Source: CAZJVD01 sp964549505 (GTDB lineage: Bacteria > Bdellovibrionota > UBA1018 > CAZJVD01). Taken from it: a DNA stretch of 64,000 nucleotides. The notes beneath the pieces were generated by a model. That model worked only from the letters and a program-made list of their open reading frames with translations, was not told where the DNA came from and did not search any database. Below are positions 7,697 through 16,340 of the stretch, piece by piece. Location of the stretch: positions 62,001 through 126,000 of the forward strand of contig CAZJVD010000007.1 in the NCBI GenBank assembly GCA_964549505.1, given 5' to 3'. The position numbers were made by a program, and so were the translations under genes. Position 1 is the stretch's first letter. Every line of letters starts with the position of its first letter.

Positions 7697-9067
7697 ATGC
7701 TTGGTGCCTCACGGGCGATGTTTAGGTTTCTGGCTTGTTTTCAAGTGCTGCTGAGCACTCTCGTTTTCGCGGCTGATGACAGCGCTGAACTTCCGGATGC
7801 AGCCCCCGATGAAGAGGGCGCGGAAGTTCAACTGACCGATTCGCGTCGTAAAGTCACGATTCCGTGGCGCGCTGTCGAAGGCGCAACCCGATACGAGTTT
7901 CAACTTGCGGCAAACTCCGACATGGACCCGCTCGTTCTTCAAAAAAAGACGCAGGCCACAGAGCTGGTCGTTCAGATCAAGCCAGGTACGTACTACTATC
8001 GCGTCCGGACGATGGACGCGAAAGGTGCACCCGGTCCCTGGACCAACGTTGAAGCTTTTGCGGTCAATCCAGCGGCTCCGGATCTCGTCGCTCCAGCTAA
8101 CAAGGAACGCTTTCAGGATGCTGGTTCGGGTGCAGCTATCGTTTTTCAGTGGAAGAAGGCGCCCGTCGATGCCGACTATGTTTTTGAGCTCATCGATAAA
8201 AAGGGCACGCTTCTCAATCGGCGTATTCAGGCCACCTCGTATGAGTGGAATCCCAGTGAGCCGGGTGTTTATCAGTGGCGCGTCGGTTATCAATCTCCGC
8301 AGGGTGTCGAGTGGAGTAAGAAGCGGGCGTTTTTGATTGGCGCAAGAGCTTTGCCCACGCGGACCTCGAGCGGTCAGGTCGTTCTCATCGAACGCAGTGA
8401 CGTGGTTGAGAACTGGTTTTTCTTTAAAGGTATTCAGGCAGTAGCAAGCTATTCGTTCGAGGATCCTGAGTTGGCGGAGAGTAGTGGTTCGGGTTCGGCG
8501 TTGGTCGGCGGAGCGGGTTTTGACTATCGCTTTGCTTCGGCTCGAAAAGCGGGACGTCGTTTTCGCCTTCTAGGACAGACGCGCCTTGAGATTTTTCGAC
8601 AGATTCTGCTCGAGAACACGTACTGGCTTCCTCGGTTTCAATTTCAATCCATGTTTTCTCGCGTCGATGGATCTTGGCGCCACGGACCCACCGTGTCGGT
8701 GTCTGCGAAGCGTGTCTCGATCTTCGCGGTCCGCGACAACTCGCGTGTGGTTCGAAACAGTTCAGCGACGCGCTTTGGTCTGGGTGTCGGTTATGGCTTT
8801 CGTTACGAGATCTCGGATCGTGTGATGATTCGCGGAAACGGTGGTCTTCGTTCGGATATGGGAGGAAAACTCCCAGGTCCTGGGAAGGCGAAGCTTGGTG
8901 TCGAAGCCGACTTTGGTTTCACATTCGTTTTTGATAGCCGCAAGCTGGCACTCGATCTCGATACGCGCGTCGCCAACGAATCCCTCGCCTTTGAAACGTC
9001 AAAAGGCGACGTGACGATCAGTACGACGTACTACATGATCGAAGCAGGACTCGGGTTTCCGTTCTAA
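7697..9067 (+). CDS. Exported protein with two FN3-like modules and an outer-membrane beta-barrel-like C-terminus
   Basis: 456 residues. A signal peptide (ACFQVLLSTLVFAADD, cleavage near residue 25) is followed by two repeats of the same module (~40-115 and ~125-215), each with the pattern VTIPWRAVEGATRYEFQLA / AIVFQWKKAPVDADYVFEL and a closing YYYRVRTM / YQWRVGYQ strand. The last ~230 residues alternate hydrophobic and polar residues and end in an aromatic residue (YMIEAGLGFPF), as outer-membrane barrels do. It begins 31 nt after the FecR-like gene and probably acts with it in the envelope. ATG at 7718 is an alternative start. Barrel assignment is inferred from the strand pattern. Confidence 0.65.
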   Translation: MLGASRAMFRFLACFQVLLSTLVFAADDSAELPDAAPDEEGAEVQLTDSRRKVTIPWRAVEGATRYEFQLAANSDMDPLVLQKKTQATELVVQIKPGTYYYRVRTMDAKGAPGPWTNVEAFAVNPAAPDLVAPANKERFQDAGSGAAIVFQWKKAPVDADYVFELIDKKGTLLNRRIQATSYEWNPSEPGVYQWRVGYQSPQGVEWSKKRAFLIGARALPTRTSSGQVVLIERSDVVENWFFFKGIQAVASYSFEDPELAESSGSGSALVGGAGFDYRFASARKAGRRFRLLGQTRLEIFRQILLENTYWLPRFQFQSMFSRVDGSWRHGPTVSVSAKRVSIFAVRDNSRVVRNSSATRFGLGVGYGFRYEISDRVMIRGNGGLRSDMGGKLPGPGKAKLGVEADFGFTFVFDSRKLALDLDTRVANESLAFETSKGDVTISTTYYMIEAGLGFPF

Positions 9068-9076
9068 GACGAGCTG

Positions 9077-10231
9077 TTACCGTGCGGAAATCTCGACAAT
9101 ATCGGCCGACAGATCATCGTTTTCGAAACGGCCACCTACGGCCAGCCAAGCACTGTCACTCGCTCGAACAAGCGTACGTTCGACGCGTTCGTCCGGCTGA
9201 AAGGACTCGAGTTCTGTCCACTGCTTCACGGTTGCCGATCCGTCTTCACGCGTGAACAAACCGTAAGCCTTTTCCAACTTTCCACTGCGCGTGGTTCCGC
9301 CGGTCAAATAGAGCGTGCCTTTGAGATCGATGATCATCGGGAAGATCATTTTTGAAGGCAGTTCCGGAAAGCTCGTCCATGCCTGAGAAGCATCGGTCGC
9401 AGCTGGGTCGAGAACGTCGATCGTGTTCAAAAAGGACCCCGGCTTGTCTCCGAACCCGCCCGAGATCACGATCTTGTTTTCCCAAGCGATAGCGCTAAAC
9501 GCCCGTCGTCCGGAGACCGGCATTTCAAAGCGTGCTGGCTCAAAGCTCTGAGTTTTAAGGTCGAAAACATCAATCGTTCGAATGAAAGCGCGTTGGTGAG
9601 CTTCCTTGGCCTCTTCTTTAGATTGTCCCTCAGGCGATCCTTCCGACAATACGGCCGTGTCCCAGCCACCGACTAAGTAAACCTTTTCACCCAGCTGCAC
9701 GACCGCGTGTTGCGAACGTCGGTGGGGCATGCGCGTTTCCAGCGTTGTCCACTGATTGGTAGCGATATCGTACACATCGACAACGTCGTAGCTCTTCCAG
9801 TCAGCCGTTGCCGGTGTTTCACCAAAGAAGCCCCCGAAACAGTAGATCTTTCCACCATGACCGACTAACGACGAAAACCGTCCCGCGTGTGGTTTCGCAG
9901 CCAGGTTGTGCCACTCGCCTTTCGTGAGGTCATAGGCCTGAAAGCTTGTAAGAAACGTGACTGCCTCAAAAGCGTGCGCGTCGGCAGCGACGTGGCCTCC
10001 GGCAACGTACAAAACACCGTCGTAAACGAGCGTTCCTGGAGAACGACGCGCCGGCAAGGTCTCCCCAAGATTGGCAGGTCGACCTTCAATGGCTGGGAGC
10101 TCGGCAAACTTTCCAGTCGAGAGCTTCTCCTCGACTCCAGGGCCCACCGCGGCTGTAGGTTCGGCCGCCTGGTTGGCCGTTTGGCCAAAGGTTACTGACG
10201 CAAGCACAAGAGCGGTCCAAGCCATAATCAT
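9077..10231 (-). CDS. Secreted Kelch-repeat beta-propeller protein
   Basis: 384 residues with a signal peptide (~1-22). It has about six Kelch units, recognised by GG doublets followed by Tyr and Trp at set distances: LYVAGGHVAADA ... KGEWHNLAA, IYCFGGFFGE ... TNQWTTLE, VYLVGGWDT, IVISGGFGDK, LYLTGGTT and AWLAVGGRF. Kelch propellers bind ligands and are usually not enzymes; the partner here is unknown. A TTGACA-N17-TAAGAA promoter lies upstream (10281-10309), so it is likely transcribed separately from the AMP-binding gene behind it. The Shine-Dalgarno is AAGGA. Confidence 0.85.
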   Translation of the reverse strand: MIMAWTALVLASVTFGQTANQAAEPTAAVGPGVEEKLSTGKFAELPAIEGRPANLGETLPARRSPGTLVYDGVLYVAGGHVAADAHAFEAVTFLTSFQAYDLTKGEWHNLAAKPHAGRFSSLVGHGGKIYCFGGFFGETPATADWKSYDVVDVYDIATNQWTTLETRMPHRRSQHAVVQLGEKVYLVGGWDTAVLSEGSPEGQSKEEAKEAHQRAFIRTIDVFDLKTQSFEPARFEMPVSGRRAFSAIAWENKIVISGGFGDKPGSFLNTIDVLDPAATDASQAWTSFPELPSKMIFPMIIDLKGTLYLTGGTTRSGKLEKAYGLFTREDGSATVKQWTELESFQPDERVERTLVRASDSAWLAVGGRFENDDLSADIVEISAR

Positions 10232-10280
10232 AGGGATCCTTTTTCCTTTCGGGTCACTTTAAAAAAGAAGGTTTGTAAGC

Positions 10281-10309
10281 TTCTTAGAGAACACCACGCC
10301 GGGTGTCAA
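10281..10309 (-). promoter_or_regulatory. Sigma70-type promoter of the Kelch gene
   Basis: Minus strand: TTGACA (10309-10304), 17-bp spacer, TAAGAA (10286-10281). The -35 box directly abuts two 14-bp direct repeats at 10309-10336. Confidence 0.6.
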
Positions 10310-10336
10310 TTTAAAGTTCGACATTTAGAGTTCGAC
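10309..10336. repeat. 14-bp direct repeat (2 copies) abutting the -35 box
   Basis: ATTTAAAGTTCGAC followed directly by ATTTAGAGTTCGAC. The position at the upstream edge of the Kelch-gene promoter suits an operator (inference); it could equally be a chance duplication. Confidence 0.45.
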
Positions 10337-10366
10337 GAAGTCGGGTATAAGGCGCGACGAATGTGT

Positions 10367-11986
10367 CTAGGGCGCGGAGGCAGCCGATGGCGTCGCTGGC
10401 GTAGCCGGCGTGGGAGATAGTGAGGGAATCAATGAGCGCAGCTGCGATCGCAGGACATTCCCGCCTAAATCCCTCGGCAATTGGTGCAGGAACCGGATCT
10501 GTTCGGGCACCATCTGGGGAGGCAAAAGTTTTGTGAGAATCGCGAGCACCGTATTGGGTGTGAGCTGAATCGCTTCTTCCTTAACGATCGCGCATCCCAG
10601 TGCTGGTTTTCCCTCACTCGTGACGATTGGAAAACCGGCTCCTTCAATCACTCCGGGTACGGATTTCAGTGCTGTGTCGAGCAAGTAGCCAGGTATGGCC
10701 GTGCGTCCGAGAAACAAGCAGTCTTCGCGACGACCCATGAAACTGACATAGACGCCTTTCTTCTCGCGATCGATTCGGACGATATCGTTGGAAACAAAAC
10801 GTCCTTTTGAATCGAACGGTCGAAGGCGACCTGCTTCTTCTTCGATAGCCTGTAGCTCGAGTTTATTTTTGGCCGCGATATGCGAACGTTCGTAACCTTT
10901 CATCATCCAAGGACTCTTGGTCGCTAGAATTCCTGTCTGTGATGGTGCGAGGGGAGAATCGGTTCCGTCGGCCTCGAGAAGTGCAAAATCAATGGCCGGC
11001 AGTGGTTGTAGACGTATGGAACCCATGGCAGACGCTTCTTCCGGATTCTCCATGGCGATGGTCCAAAGATTTTCGGTCTGACCGAGACAGTGGACTGCTG
11101 AGATTCGAAGCATGCCAAAGATTTTTCGAAGAGCCGTGCTCAACGGTCCCAATCCGACGATCACGTTGGTCATACCGGGAAGTGTGAAGCGTTCCGCGCG
11201 GCAAGCGGTCAAGAGTTCCAAAAATCCGCGTGGATGATCCGCGATGCGTGTGAGGTGTGCGCCGATCAGAAACTCGACAAGCGGTTTGCCGGTTGTCGTG
11301 GGCGCGATAGCAAGACTCGCCCCCGTAAGCAGTGGCAACCAAAACGCATGTGTGAGTGCAAACGGATGCGCCCAAGGTAGTGACGTCATGGTTCGATCAC
11401 GTTGTGTGAACGCGAGGGCATCGCGAAGAGCTACGATGTGCGGTTCGATCTGGTGCGCCGAAAACGGGACGAATCTTCGGGGAAGAATCAACCCCTGGGT
11501 CGCTAACAAGATGTAGGTTTCGTCAGGCAAGCGTTGAAAAGGTTTTGGTACGGCAAGAGAGCCGTCGTAACTTTCAAACGGAACTTTTTCGAATTCAAGA
11601 ACGGGTATTTCGCTCAACCAGTTGTTTCGAAGACTCAGACGAATCTTTTGATGAAACGGTTGCGACACGACGACGTGAGTAACCCCAGCTCGTTTGATAT
11701 CGGCCGCCCACTCGTTTTCACCGGCCGATGGCGTAAGAAGAACAATCACTCCCTTAAGGCGGGCCATCGCCAGCATCCACGCGGCGAGATCCGCAGAGTT
11801 CTTAGCAAGAAGTGCAAGCCGTGGCGGATGAGCCGGATCAGTAGCGACGTTCTTGAGAATATGTTGAGTCACGCGTTCGGCAGTATCAATCAGCCGCGAA
11901 TAGTCCCAATCGGTGGCGCCTTCGAGGATCGCCGTTCGAAACCTTTCGGATTGGGTGCGATCGCAGATGACGTCAAAAAGGTTCAT
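10367..11986 (-). CDS. AMP-binding (adenylate-forming) enzyme-like protein with eroded active site
   Basis: 539 residues, the length of acyl-CoA synthetases/NRPS adenylation proteins, and alignable in outline: RLALLAKNSADLAAWMLAMARLKGV near the N-terminus, LPWAHPFALTHAFWLPLLTGASLAI mid-way, the A5-type GQTENLW, and a C-terminal subdomain. The phosphate loop normally reading SGTTGxPKG is here LLATQGLILPRRF. The C-terminal catalytic lysine motif (PxTxxGKxxR) is PRDLGGNVLRSQL, with Asn in place of Lys. ATP-dependent adenylation is therefore doubtful and the protein may bind a ligand without catalysis (inference). It begins 24 nt after the lipoprotein gene on the same strand, probably in one unit. 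It ends in an Ala/Pro/Thr tail. Confidence 0.75.
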   Translation of the reverse strand: MNLFDVICDRTQSERFRTAILEGATDWDYSRLIDTAERVTQHILKNVATDPAHPPRLALLAKNSADLAAWMLAMARLKGVIVLLTPSAGENEWAADIKRAGVTHVVVSQPFHQKIRLSLRNNWLSEIPVLEFEKVPFESYDGSLAVPKPFQRLPDETYILLATQGLILPRRFVPFSAHQIEPHIVALRDALAFTQRDRTMTSLPWAHPFALTHAFWLPLLTGASLAIAPTTTGKPLVEFLIGAHLTRIADHPRGFLELLTACRAERFTLPGMTNVIVGLGPLSTALRKIFGMLRISAVHCLGQTENLWTIAMENPEEASAMGSIRLQPLPAIDFALLEADGTDSPLAPSQTGILATKSPWMMKGYERSHIAAKNKLELQAIEEEAGRLRPFDSKGRFVSNDIVRIDREKKGVYVSFMGRREDCLFLGRTAIPGYLLDTALKSVPGVIEGAGFPIVTSEGKPALGCAIVKEEAIQLTPNTVLAILTKLLPPQMVPEQIRFLHQLPRDLGGNVLRSQLRSLIPSLSPTPATPATPSAASAP

Positions 11987-12010
11987 GGTAGGCCTTTAGG
12001 TGGCTCTTCG

Positions 12011-12676
12011 TTATTCTTGTTGCTCGAAATACTTTTCAAAAGCTTCGTTCGATAGTTCTTCGAGAAATCTGAGTTTTGGCGGCAAATGAATCGCAGCGTC
12101 TTTAGCGCGCTCGGTGATCGAGCGGCTCGCGGCGGCTTCGCCTTGTTTCGGTTCCGATCCGTCGACCGGCATGAAAGCGAGATCAAACTGGACTTCGCCC
12201 TCCATGGTGTGGACGGGGATCAAACGGTCCACTTCGGCTTCGTTTTCTCCGCGGTCTTCAGCCATCTGCGAGTCGTACTCGCGATTCCGATCAAAGCCCT
12301 TGCGAACTTCGGCCGAGAACCTCCGTACGTCCATGACAAGTGCCAGGTCGGCACCGGCTCGCTTGGCTATTTCAAGGCGTGCCGTCGGATCTTGGTCAAA
12401 TGCAACTCGCGCGGTACTTACGTCTTTCTTTGATACGAGAACAAACGTCCCTCGTTTTCGAATCTGATTGATCAATGCGACTTCAGCGATCCGTTGGCCG
12501 GTCGTCTCGCCCGTGATTTCAATAATCGCGATTTTCTTACCTGCGAAGTCGCTGAGACGTGCTTCGTTCTCAGGACGTTTCTTTGCCGAGCTGCAACCGA
12601 CGGCGATCAGACTGACAGAAGCGAAAAACAAAACCGCATGGAGATGTTTAAACGGTGACGGGCGGGGGTCCTGCAT
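12011..12676 (-). CDS. CsgG/LpoB-like predicted lipoprotein
   Basis: 221 residues with the lipobox IAVGCSS (Cys28). After a short linker comes a CsgG-like alpha/beta core: KKIAIIEITGETTGQRIAEVALINQI, RGTFVLVSKKDVSTARV and GADLALVMDVRRF. Relatives include CsgG, the curli export pore, and LpoB, an activator of penicillin-binding proteins. The assignment rests on this pattern only. The start overlaps the upstream zinc-ribbon gene by 29 nt; no other in-frame ATG precedes the signal peptide. Likely periplasmic face of the outer membrane, in one operon with the AMP-binding-like gene. Confidence 0.65.
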   Translation of the reverse strand: MQDPRPSPFKHLHAVLFFASVSLIAVGCSSAKKRPENEARLSDFAGKKIAIIEITGETTGQRIAEVALINQIRKRGTFVLVSKKDVSTARVAFDQDPTARLEIAKRAGADLALVMDVRRFSAEVRKGFDRNREYDSQMAEDRGENEAEVDRLIPVHTMEGEVQFDLAFMPVDGSEPKQGEAAASRSITERAKDAAIHLPPKLRFLEELSNEAFEKYFEQQE

Positions 12677-13097
12677 GAATGAGAACCTTGATTTCGTTTC
12701 GGAAGATCACTTCAATTTTGTTTGGATAAATCAGTTTGCCAACAAACCCCTGTCCAAAGGACGAATGGGCAATCTTGTCGCCGATCTTGAAATTACCTTT
12801 AGTCGAGTAACTCTTCTGAGGGCTTGCAGCACTCTGCTGCATGAGACGCTCCCATTCATTCTCGACCGATACGGCAGCTGCCTCGGCAGCGGTCGCCTTT
12901 TTCTTTTTCTTGGGTGGCGGTTCAGTAATGCCTTTTGGCGCACGAAAAACATGCGTTTTTTTGCATGTCTTGCATTCGACCTTTGCAGCTTTGTCGCCCT
13001 TCATGGAAGCGATCGTGTGCGCAAGATCCATCTTGCATTGCGTGCAATATGCTAAAACTTCTTTTCCAACAGCCAGTGTTGCGGGTGTGTTCGACAC
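12648..13097 (-). CDS. Zinc-ribbon protein with C-terminal SH3/Tudor-like domain
   Basis: 149 residues in three parts. The N-terminal zinc ribbon has two CxxC pairs (CTQCKMDL ... CKTCKKTHVF). A Lys/Pro/Ala-rich linker with five lysines in a row follows. The C-terminal ~45 residues (FKIGDKIAHSSFGQGFVGKL ... VIFRNEIKVLIHA) match the SH3/Tudor-like fold found at the end of PcrA/UvrD helicases and in CarD-like proteins, which contacts RNA polymerase. A nucleic-acid or transcription role is therefore plausible (inference). It is divergent from uvrC, with 57 nt between starts. Confidence 0.65.
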   Translation of the reverse strand: MSNTPATLAVGKEVLAYCTQCKMDLAHTIASMKGDKAAKVECKTCKKTHVFRAPKGITEPPPKKKKKATAAEAAAVSVENEWERLMQQSAASPQKSYSTKGNFKIGDKIAHSSFGQGFVGKLIYPNKIEVIFRNEIKVLIHAGPPPVTV

Positions 13098-13154
13098 AGT
13101 GCGAGCTCCTATGGTACGGGTCTAAGTTAGTATACTTCAAGGACATTAAGCAAG

Positions 13155-14873
13155 ATGACTCATCAAGAAAATCGCGAGCTCCTCCTTTTGAGGGCCCGAG
13201 AAGCGTGCGAATCGCCGGGTGTGTATCTCATGAAGGACGTCGCTGGCGCCATCCTTTATGTCGGAAAGGCGAAAAACTTACGAAATCGGCTGCTTTCGTA
13301 CTTTAAACCAGCTTTGCATGAGATGCCGAGAATCGAGCGTCTGGTTCAAACGGTCGATCTTTTCGAGATGATTTTGACTGAAACGGAGGCGGAAGCGCTC
13401 CTTTTAGAAGCCACGCTCATCAAGAAACACCAACCGAAGTTCAACATTCGTCTCAAGGACGACAAAGCGTACCCGTATCTCAAGATTCAGCTTCGCGATG
13501 GTACGCCTCGTATGGTTTGGACGCGTACAGTCTTAAAGGACGGCGCACGCTACTTTGGGCCGTTTCCGTCTGCATGGGCGGCTCGGCAGGTTTTGGGTCT
13601 TGTGAACGAGAAGTTTCGATTGCGCGATTGTTCCGACAATACGTTCAGTCATCGCAGTCGACCGTGCATCTTGTATCAAATGGACCGGTGTACGGCTCCC
13701 TGTGTGGGTAAAATCTCGGATAGCGACTATCGAGCCGATGTCCAGCGAGCGATCGACGTACTCGAGGGCCGGGGTTCTGAGCTGATTGCGGCGCTTCGGT
13801 CGGCAATGGATGCGGCTTCGGAGCAGGAAGAATTTGAAGAGGCAGGTCGCTTGCGCGATCAGCTTCAGAGTCTGGCCTTGATCACCGAGACGCAGACCGT
13901 TCACGAAGCGGGTCGCGAGCGGGATCGTGATGTCGTGAGTACGCGTACGCAGGGGACGATCGGCCATGGTGTTCTTTTGAAAATTCGAAAAGGGGTCTTG
14001 GTGGGTGTTGAGCATTTTCGTCTTCAGGGAATCGAAGAAACGATCCCGAGCCCCGAGGTGCTGCGCGATTTTTTGATGCAGATCTATCTTCGGAATCGCG
14101 ACGAAGGGGATCAAGCGGCGAAAGACATCTTGGTTGCCGAGGAGCCCGCCGACGCACCCATCGTCGAAGAGGTTTTGGGGTGCCCGCTGCGAAAACCAGA
14201 AACGGCATTTGAGCTGCAGCTCATGAATGTTGCCCAGGCCAACGCGGATCACGCAATCGAGCAGCAGCGCAGACGGGATGGTGGACACGGACTTCAAGCG
14301 CTCGAAGACACACAGAAGCTTCTCAATCTCGTGCAACTACCTCTCCGGATCGAGTGTTTCGACGTTTCAAATATTCAGAGCGATGAGCCGGTGGCCTCGC
14401 GCGTAGTTTTCATTGAAGGCGTACCCGATAAGAATCTTTACCGTCGTTACAAGATCAAAACCGTCGAGGGACAGAACGACTTTGCGATGATGAAAGAGGT
14501 TCTCAGTCGTCGTTTTAAAAATACGATCGAAGACCTTCCGCAACTCATCGTTGTCGATGGCGGGAAGGGACAGCTCGCTCAGGCTTCTGAGATTCTCAAG
14601 GAGTTGGATATTCAGGGAGTCGAAGCTGTGGGGTTAGCTAAGGCCAGAACGGAAAGCGACTTCCAGTCTTCGGAAGTAAAGACATCCTCCGAACGTGTAT
14701 TTCTTCCTAACCGAAAAAATCCGGTGGTGATGCGTCCCGGTACCTCGGTGTTTGGGTTGCTGGTACACGTGCGTGACGAAGCCCATCGCTTTGCTGTCAG
14801 TTATCATCGCCTCCGACGTCGAAATAAAAATCTCGGCAAAAAACCGCCGGTGGACTTTGACGACCCCAAATAG
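13155..14873 (+). CDS. uvrC: UvrABC excinuclease subunit C lacking the C-terminal HhH domain
   Basis: 572 residues. N-terminal GIY-YIG nuclease (~20-100: GVYLMKD, YVGKAKNLRNRL), the Cys cluster (CSDNTF ... CTAPCVG), the UVR helix pair (~205-245) and the RNase H-like C-terminal nuclease (ECFDVSNIQSDEPVASRVVF, VVDGGKGQL, RDEAHRFAVSYHR) are all present. UvrC makes both incisions around bulky DNA lesions. It normally ends in two helix-hairpin-helix motifs (~60 residues) after the last nuclease motif. Here the frame stops ~25 residues after it, at GKKPPVDFDDPK, and no HhH is visible in the 32 nt before the next gene. Start ATG 13155 has only a weak Shine-Dalgarno. Confidence 0.93.
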   Translation: MTHQENRELLLLRAREACESPGVYLMKDVAGAILYVGKAKNLRNRLLSYFKPALHEMPRIERLVQTVDLFEMILTETEAEALLLEATLIKKHQPKFNIRLKDDKAYPYLKIQLRDGTPRMVWTRTVLKDGARYFGPFPSAWAARQVLGLVNEKFRLRDCSDNTFSHRSRPCILYQMDRCTAPCVGKISDSDYRADVQRAIDVLEGRGSELIAALRSAMDAASEQEEFEEAGRLRDQLQSLALITETQTVHEAGRERDRDVVSTRTQGTIGHGVLLKIRKGVLVGVEHFRLQGIEETIPSPEVLRDFLMQIYLRNRDEGDQAAKDILVAEEPADAPIVEEVLGCPLRKPETAFELQLMNVAQANADHAIEQQRRRDGGHGLQALEDTQKLLNLVQLPLRIECFDVSNIQSDEPVASRVVFIEGVPDKNLYRRYKIKTVEGQNDFAMMKEVLSRRFKNTIEDLPQLIVVDGGKGQLAQASEILKELDIQGVEAVGLAKARTESDFQSSEVKTSSERVFLPNRKNPVVMRPGTSVFGLLVHVRDEAHRFAVSYHRLRRRNKNLGKKPPVDFDDPK

Positions 14874-14905
14874 AATACTTACAAACTAAGGATACTGATA
14901 TCGCC

Positions 14906-16309
14906 ATGCGCGCTATTTTGCTCGACTCTGATGTCTTCACCGGTGATTGCGTGACACTCGCTCTTGGAGGATTTTGGGGTCTCGAAGTGAGTGAATCTGC
15001 GAACGCCCCAGCAACGGCTGTGCGCGGAGAGCTCGCCGTCGGATTTCAGAAGGATGCATGCGGACAGGCGGTCACGATGTCCGGCGCGCGACTCGGAGTG
15101 TGGATGACCCTCACTCCAGAAAAAGCTGCGGGACTACCAGCGGGTACCTGGGCTGCATCGAAACCACCGACACTCTCCGAATGGGAAAGTATTTTCGAAA
15201 AGGCCCGCCTTGGGATGAAGCAGTTTCGTGTGCCGCTGACACACCAACCGATTCATATCGAGACCGTTCTGAAGCTCGGCACAGTGCCATGTGACCTCCA
15301 TCTCAAATTATCCGATCAGAAGACGGTGCGCGTTTTAGCCGAGGGCGATGCTTTCTCTGACGAGGATCTAGCGAAGTATTCTGAAAAGAAAACGGATCTC
15401 TTGTGGGTGCATCCGAACGATGTTCGGCGGGTGCTCGAGGTGCTTATTAAAGAAGCTCGGAGTCTCGACGCGTTTCAGATCGCCCTTTCAAACCCTGGCG
15501 AGGTTCAGGCGTTGCTCGACACCACTCAGAACACGACTTTGCGTGCTGACATCGAACAGCTTTCCGATCTGCATGGTTCAGCCGATGACAGGCTTACCGT
15601 GCTCAGTGGGACGCAAGAACATGTTCAGAAGGAGCTGCGGCGCTTTGGGATTACCGAGGAGTTGCAGAACGTTTTACGTGTGCAGGTTCAGACTGCGATC
15701 AACGCGATCAAGCATGACAATAAGCTTGCGGAGTTGTTAGGGCGCTTAGCTGTTGAGCCGGATCGTTATCTGAGTTCGCACTCGACGCTGCTGGCGTATC
15801 TGGCTTGTTGTATCTCGACGTTTCTTGAATGGCACTCGGTAACGACGCAATACAAGCTGAGTTTAGCTGCTTTTCTCCATGACATGACAATCAGTGATCA
15901 CGGACTCGCGCGTTTTCAAACGTTACCTGAGCTCTTCGGATCGGGGAAAGTGTTTTCGCCTGAAGAGATTCGTGGTTTTCAAAATCATCCTTCCGAAGCC
16001 GCAGACTTGGTCGCCGATCTTCCGTTGATTCCGCCGGATGTCGGTTTGATCATTGCGCAACATCACGAGCGTCCGGACGGATCCGGCTTTCCTCGGGGGT
16101 TGCGCGCGAGTCGCATCAGTCCGTTATCCGCAGTGTTCATGATCTCGCACGATCTACTGACGTGGCAGATGGACAAGAAAGCGCTTGGAGTTGCAAAGCC
16201 TTCTGTTCTCGATTTCTGTAGCGAGCGCGAAGCTGTTTGGAACGTCGGGCATGTCGGAAAAATTCTAAAATCCATTCAGGCCGCGGCAGCAGCTGGAAAA
16301 TTTCAGTGA
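14906..16309 (+). CDS. HD-GYP-related protein with partly degenerate signature
   Basis: 467 residues. The first ~270 residues are unassigned; a start resembling a receiver fold (MRAILLDSDVFTGDCVTLALG) could be a divergent REC domain. Residues ~285-440 are an HD-GYP-type domain, the family that hydrolyses cyclic di-GMP. SSHSTLLAYLA supplies the first His, AAFLHDMTI the HD pair, FQNHPSEAADLV the next His, and AQHHERPDGSGFPRGL the HH and GYP motif. Deviations are HDMTI instead of HDIGK and GFP instead of GYP, so activity is uncertain. It sits 31 nt upstream of a PilZ protein, suggesting one c-di-GMP-linked unit (inference). Confidence 0.75.
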   Translation: MRAILLDSDVFTGDCVTLALGGFWGLEVSESANAPATAVRGELAVGFQKDACGQAVTMSGARLGVWMTLTPEKAAGLPAGTWAASKPPTLSEWESIFEKARLGMKQFRVPLTHQPIHIETVLKLGTVPCDLHLKLSDQKTVRVLAEGDAFSDEDLAKYSEKKTDLLWVHPNDVRRVLEVLIKEARSLDAFQIALSNPGEVQALLDTTQNTTLRADIEQLSDLHGSADDRLTVLSGTQEHVQKELRRFGITEELQNVLRVQVQTAINAIKHDNKLAELLGRLAVEPDRYLSSHSTLLAYLACCISTFLEWHSVTTQYKLSLAAFLHDMTISDHGLARFQTLPELFGSGKVFSPEEIRGFQNHPSEAADLVADLPLIPPDVGLIIAQHHERPDGSGFPRGLRASRISPLSAVFMISHDLLTWQMDKKALGVAKPSVLDFCSEREAVWNVGHVGKILKSIQAAAAAGKFQ

Positions 16310-16340
16310 CAGTTGGAAGAGTGGGGGCGGGGACACGGAT

